From: Candidatus Bathyarchaeum sp.
GTDB taxonomy: Archaea; Thermoproteota; Bathyarchaeia; Bathyarchaeales; Bathyarchaeaceae
DNA: 33,724 bases
Direction of reading: 5' to 3'
Assembly (NCBI GenBank): GCA_003096235.1
Contig: PIXT01000108.1
Span: 1 to 33,724, forward strand
A program made the translations under genes and the position numbers. Below, piece after piece: positions 32,290 through 33,724 of the stretch. The notes below the pieces were generated by a model. It was not told the DNA's origin. It made no database searches and worked only from the letters and a program-made list of their open reading frames with translations. The first letter of the stretch is position 1. Each line of letters starts with the position of its first letter.

Positions 32290-33724
32290 GACAATCTGTC
32301 TTATTTGTATTCTCGACATTAATGATTAGTGGGCTACTCTTATCCAGTTCAGTTTGTTTTAGCTCAGCAGAAGACTCCAGCTTATTCGAAATATCAGGTT
32401 ACATTTTGGACTCCAACGGAAATGGAATTTCTGGTGCAAAAATTATTTTTAATTCACCTTCAGTTTCAACTGGTCACTCGGATTACTCAGGAAATTATGT
32501 AATTTATGCTCCCGCAGGCACATACACTATCAACGTTTGGCCACCGTTCGATTCAAACTTCATTTACTATGAGCAACAAGGGTTCATTGTGGACTCCCAT
32601 ACCACAAAAAACATAACCTTAGACTCAGGACACAAACTATCAGGATACATATCAGACACCTCAGGAAATCCAGTTGAAGGCGCTATTGTTTTACTTAATG
32701 AATTCCTTTCAGGACATTTTTCGAATTATTTGGGTTACTATTTTGTCAATGTTCCCGCCGGCACATACAACTTGAATGTAAAACCACGAGCTGAATATGA
32801 CCACTTTTCCAGTTATTTTGAGTCCAACTTCACGATCAACAGTGCGACAACAAAAAACATCACTGTGACCGATTATTCACCACCACAGTACACGCCACCC
32901 GAAGAAAAGCCCTCTCCATCCGAACTACCTGCAAAATGGGAGCCTTTAGTTGACCCCTTACCACATTCTACATCGATGATATGGAACCGAACTTTCGGAG
33001 GAAAACCCTATGAAACTGCTGAATCAGTGATTGAGACTTCTGACGGAGGGCTTGCCATAGCAGGTTGGGTATGGGCTCCTTCATCTATGATGTTGGTTAA
33101 AACTGACAAGTTTGGGAACATGGAGTGGGTGCAAGCCTATAGCTTATCAGATTTTGACCAAGCTACGGATGTGATTGAGACCTCTGATGGAGGATACGCA
33201 CTAGCAGGCTATTCACGCCCATTTGATGACAGAGGCCATGATTTCTGGTTAGTTAAAACTGACACATATGGAGACATTGAATGGAGTCAGCTATATGGAG
33301 GCGCAGGTGCAGACCGACCTGAGGCGATAATTAAGACAACTGATGGCGGATTCGCTTTAGCAGGATATACAAATTCGTTCGGTGCCGGAGGCTATGATTA
33401 TTGGCTGGTTAAAACTGACAAACTTGGCAACATGGAGTGGAACCAAACATATGGCGGACCATACGGTGATTTTGCTCGTTCATTGATTGAAACGTCTGAT
33501 GGCGGATTCGTATTGTGTGGCAGCAAAGGCCTAGATCCTTGGGACAGTGATGTGATGTTGATTAAAACTGATTCATCTGGAAGTATGAAATGGAACCAAA
33601 CATATCAGGATTTCAGTGCTGCAATATGTGTTGAGGCGTCTGATGGAGGATTTATTCTGGCTGGTGCTGGATTAATAGTGAAGACTGATGAGCTTGGTAA
33701 CCTGGAATGGAACCAAACATGCCC
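32286..33724 (+). CDS. Secreted protein with carboxypeptidase-regulatory-like and DGGYA-repeat domains, partial
   Basis: ATG at 32286 overlaps the previous stop (ATGA), and the frame stays open to the end of the window (about 479 codons). It has a signal peptide (about 1-28). Two beta-sandwich domains follow of the SGYI-x-GNPVEGAIV and VPAGTYNLNV type, as in carboxypeptidase-regulatory-like modules (about 37-200). A Pro-rich link comes near 205-225, then a succession of ETSDGGYALAGY and WLVKTDKLGNMEW repeats like those of the upstream protein. It is probably exported and working with its neighbour. The C-terminal anchor is beyond the window. Confidence 0.85.
   Translation, partial: MRQSVLFVFSTLMISGLLLSSSVCFSSAEDSSLFEISGYILDSNGNGISGAKIIFNSPSVSTGHSDYSGNYVIYAPAGTYTINVWPPFDSNFIYYEQQGFIVDSHTTKNITLDSGHKLSGYISDTSGNPVEGAIVLLNEFLSGHFSNYLGYYFVNVPAGTYNLNVKPRAEYDHFSSYFESNFTINSATTKNITVTDYSPPQYTPPEEKPSPSELPAKWEPLVDPLPHSTSMIWNRTFGGKPYETAESVIETSDGGLAIAGWVWAPSSMMLVKTDKFGNMEWVQAYSLSDFDQATDVIETSDGGYALAGYSRPFDDRGHDFWLVKTDTYGDIEWSQLYGGAGADRPEAIIKTTDGGFALAGYTNSFGAGGYDYWLVKTDKLGNMEWNQTYGGPYGDFARSLIETSDGGFVLCGSKGLDPWDSDVMLIKTDSSGSMKWNQTYQDFSAAICVEASDGGFILAGAGLIVKTDELGNLEWNQTC

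Noticed and set aside
1..33724. CRISPR array
   Set aside because: No regularly spaced repeats with unique spacers were seen. The only tandem repeat is the coding stalk at 15330-15419.

Overview
The window is archaeal. It carries a 736-residue aEF-2 with the diphthamide-site context, a DUF1512 protein, Lrp/AsnC and PadR regulators, TATA-type promoters with short leaders, and large surface proteins with a single C-terminal membrane anchor. The moderate-to-low GC and the paralogous PQQ-propeller surface proteins resemble Bathyarchaeia-like members of the TACK group. That placement is an inference from gene style, not a demonstrated identity.

Region 1 (1-6505) starts with a truncated tRNA-Thr, then a complete tRNA-Leu(UAG) with encoded CCA. 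The last 26 bases of tRNA-Leu (302-327) recur at 6480-6505 with one mismatch. A broken integrase begins exactly at the first copy. The 6.18 kb between the two copies therefore reads as an integrated element. Its intact cargo concerns sulfur: a DASS/SLC13 anion transporter, a CstB-like persulfide dioxygenase-rhodanese fusion, and a two-gene YeeE/YedE (thiosulfate-type) transporter. Two of these genes share a near-identical promoter box. The right part of the element is decayed: the GNAT end of a COG2401-type ATPase-acetyltransferase, a small gene with an internal amber codon, and a frameshifted HTH gene.

Region 2 (6539-16420) is an imperfect inverted duplication. Surface protein 1 (minus strand) and surface protein 2 (plus strand) face away from each other. 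Each ends in a near-identical 144-base 3' segment, and a copy of the same small convergent gene flanks each side. A third, truncated surface-protein copy lies at 15826. Between the arms are a DMT exporter, a membrane protein with a helix-hairpin-helix-like tail, a tRNA-like remnant and two tandem Lrp/AsnC regulators.

Region 3 (16416-20537) holds a CYTH protein, a small membrane protein, a Cys-rich DUF3795-type protein, and aEF-2 with a strong hairpin plus T-run terminator.

Region 4 (20749-27397) has two ABC-2 type exporters on the minus strand, a membrane protein with an overlapping winged-helix gene, a duplicated promoter with a broken ABC ATPase start, and a divergent PadR gene with a perfect palindromic operator candidate.

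Region 5 (27408-33724) has a DUF1512 protein, a radical SAM protein of the spore-photolyase-like group, a degenerate 3' end of 16S rRNA, a second palindrome, and two coupled secreted proteins built from DGGYA-type repeats. The last of these runs off the window.
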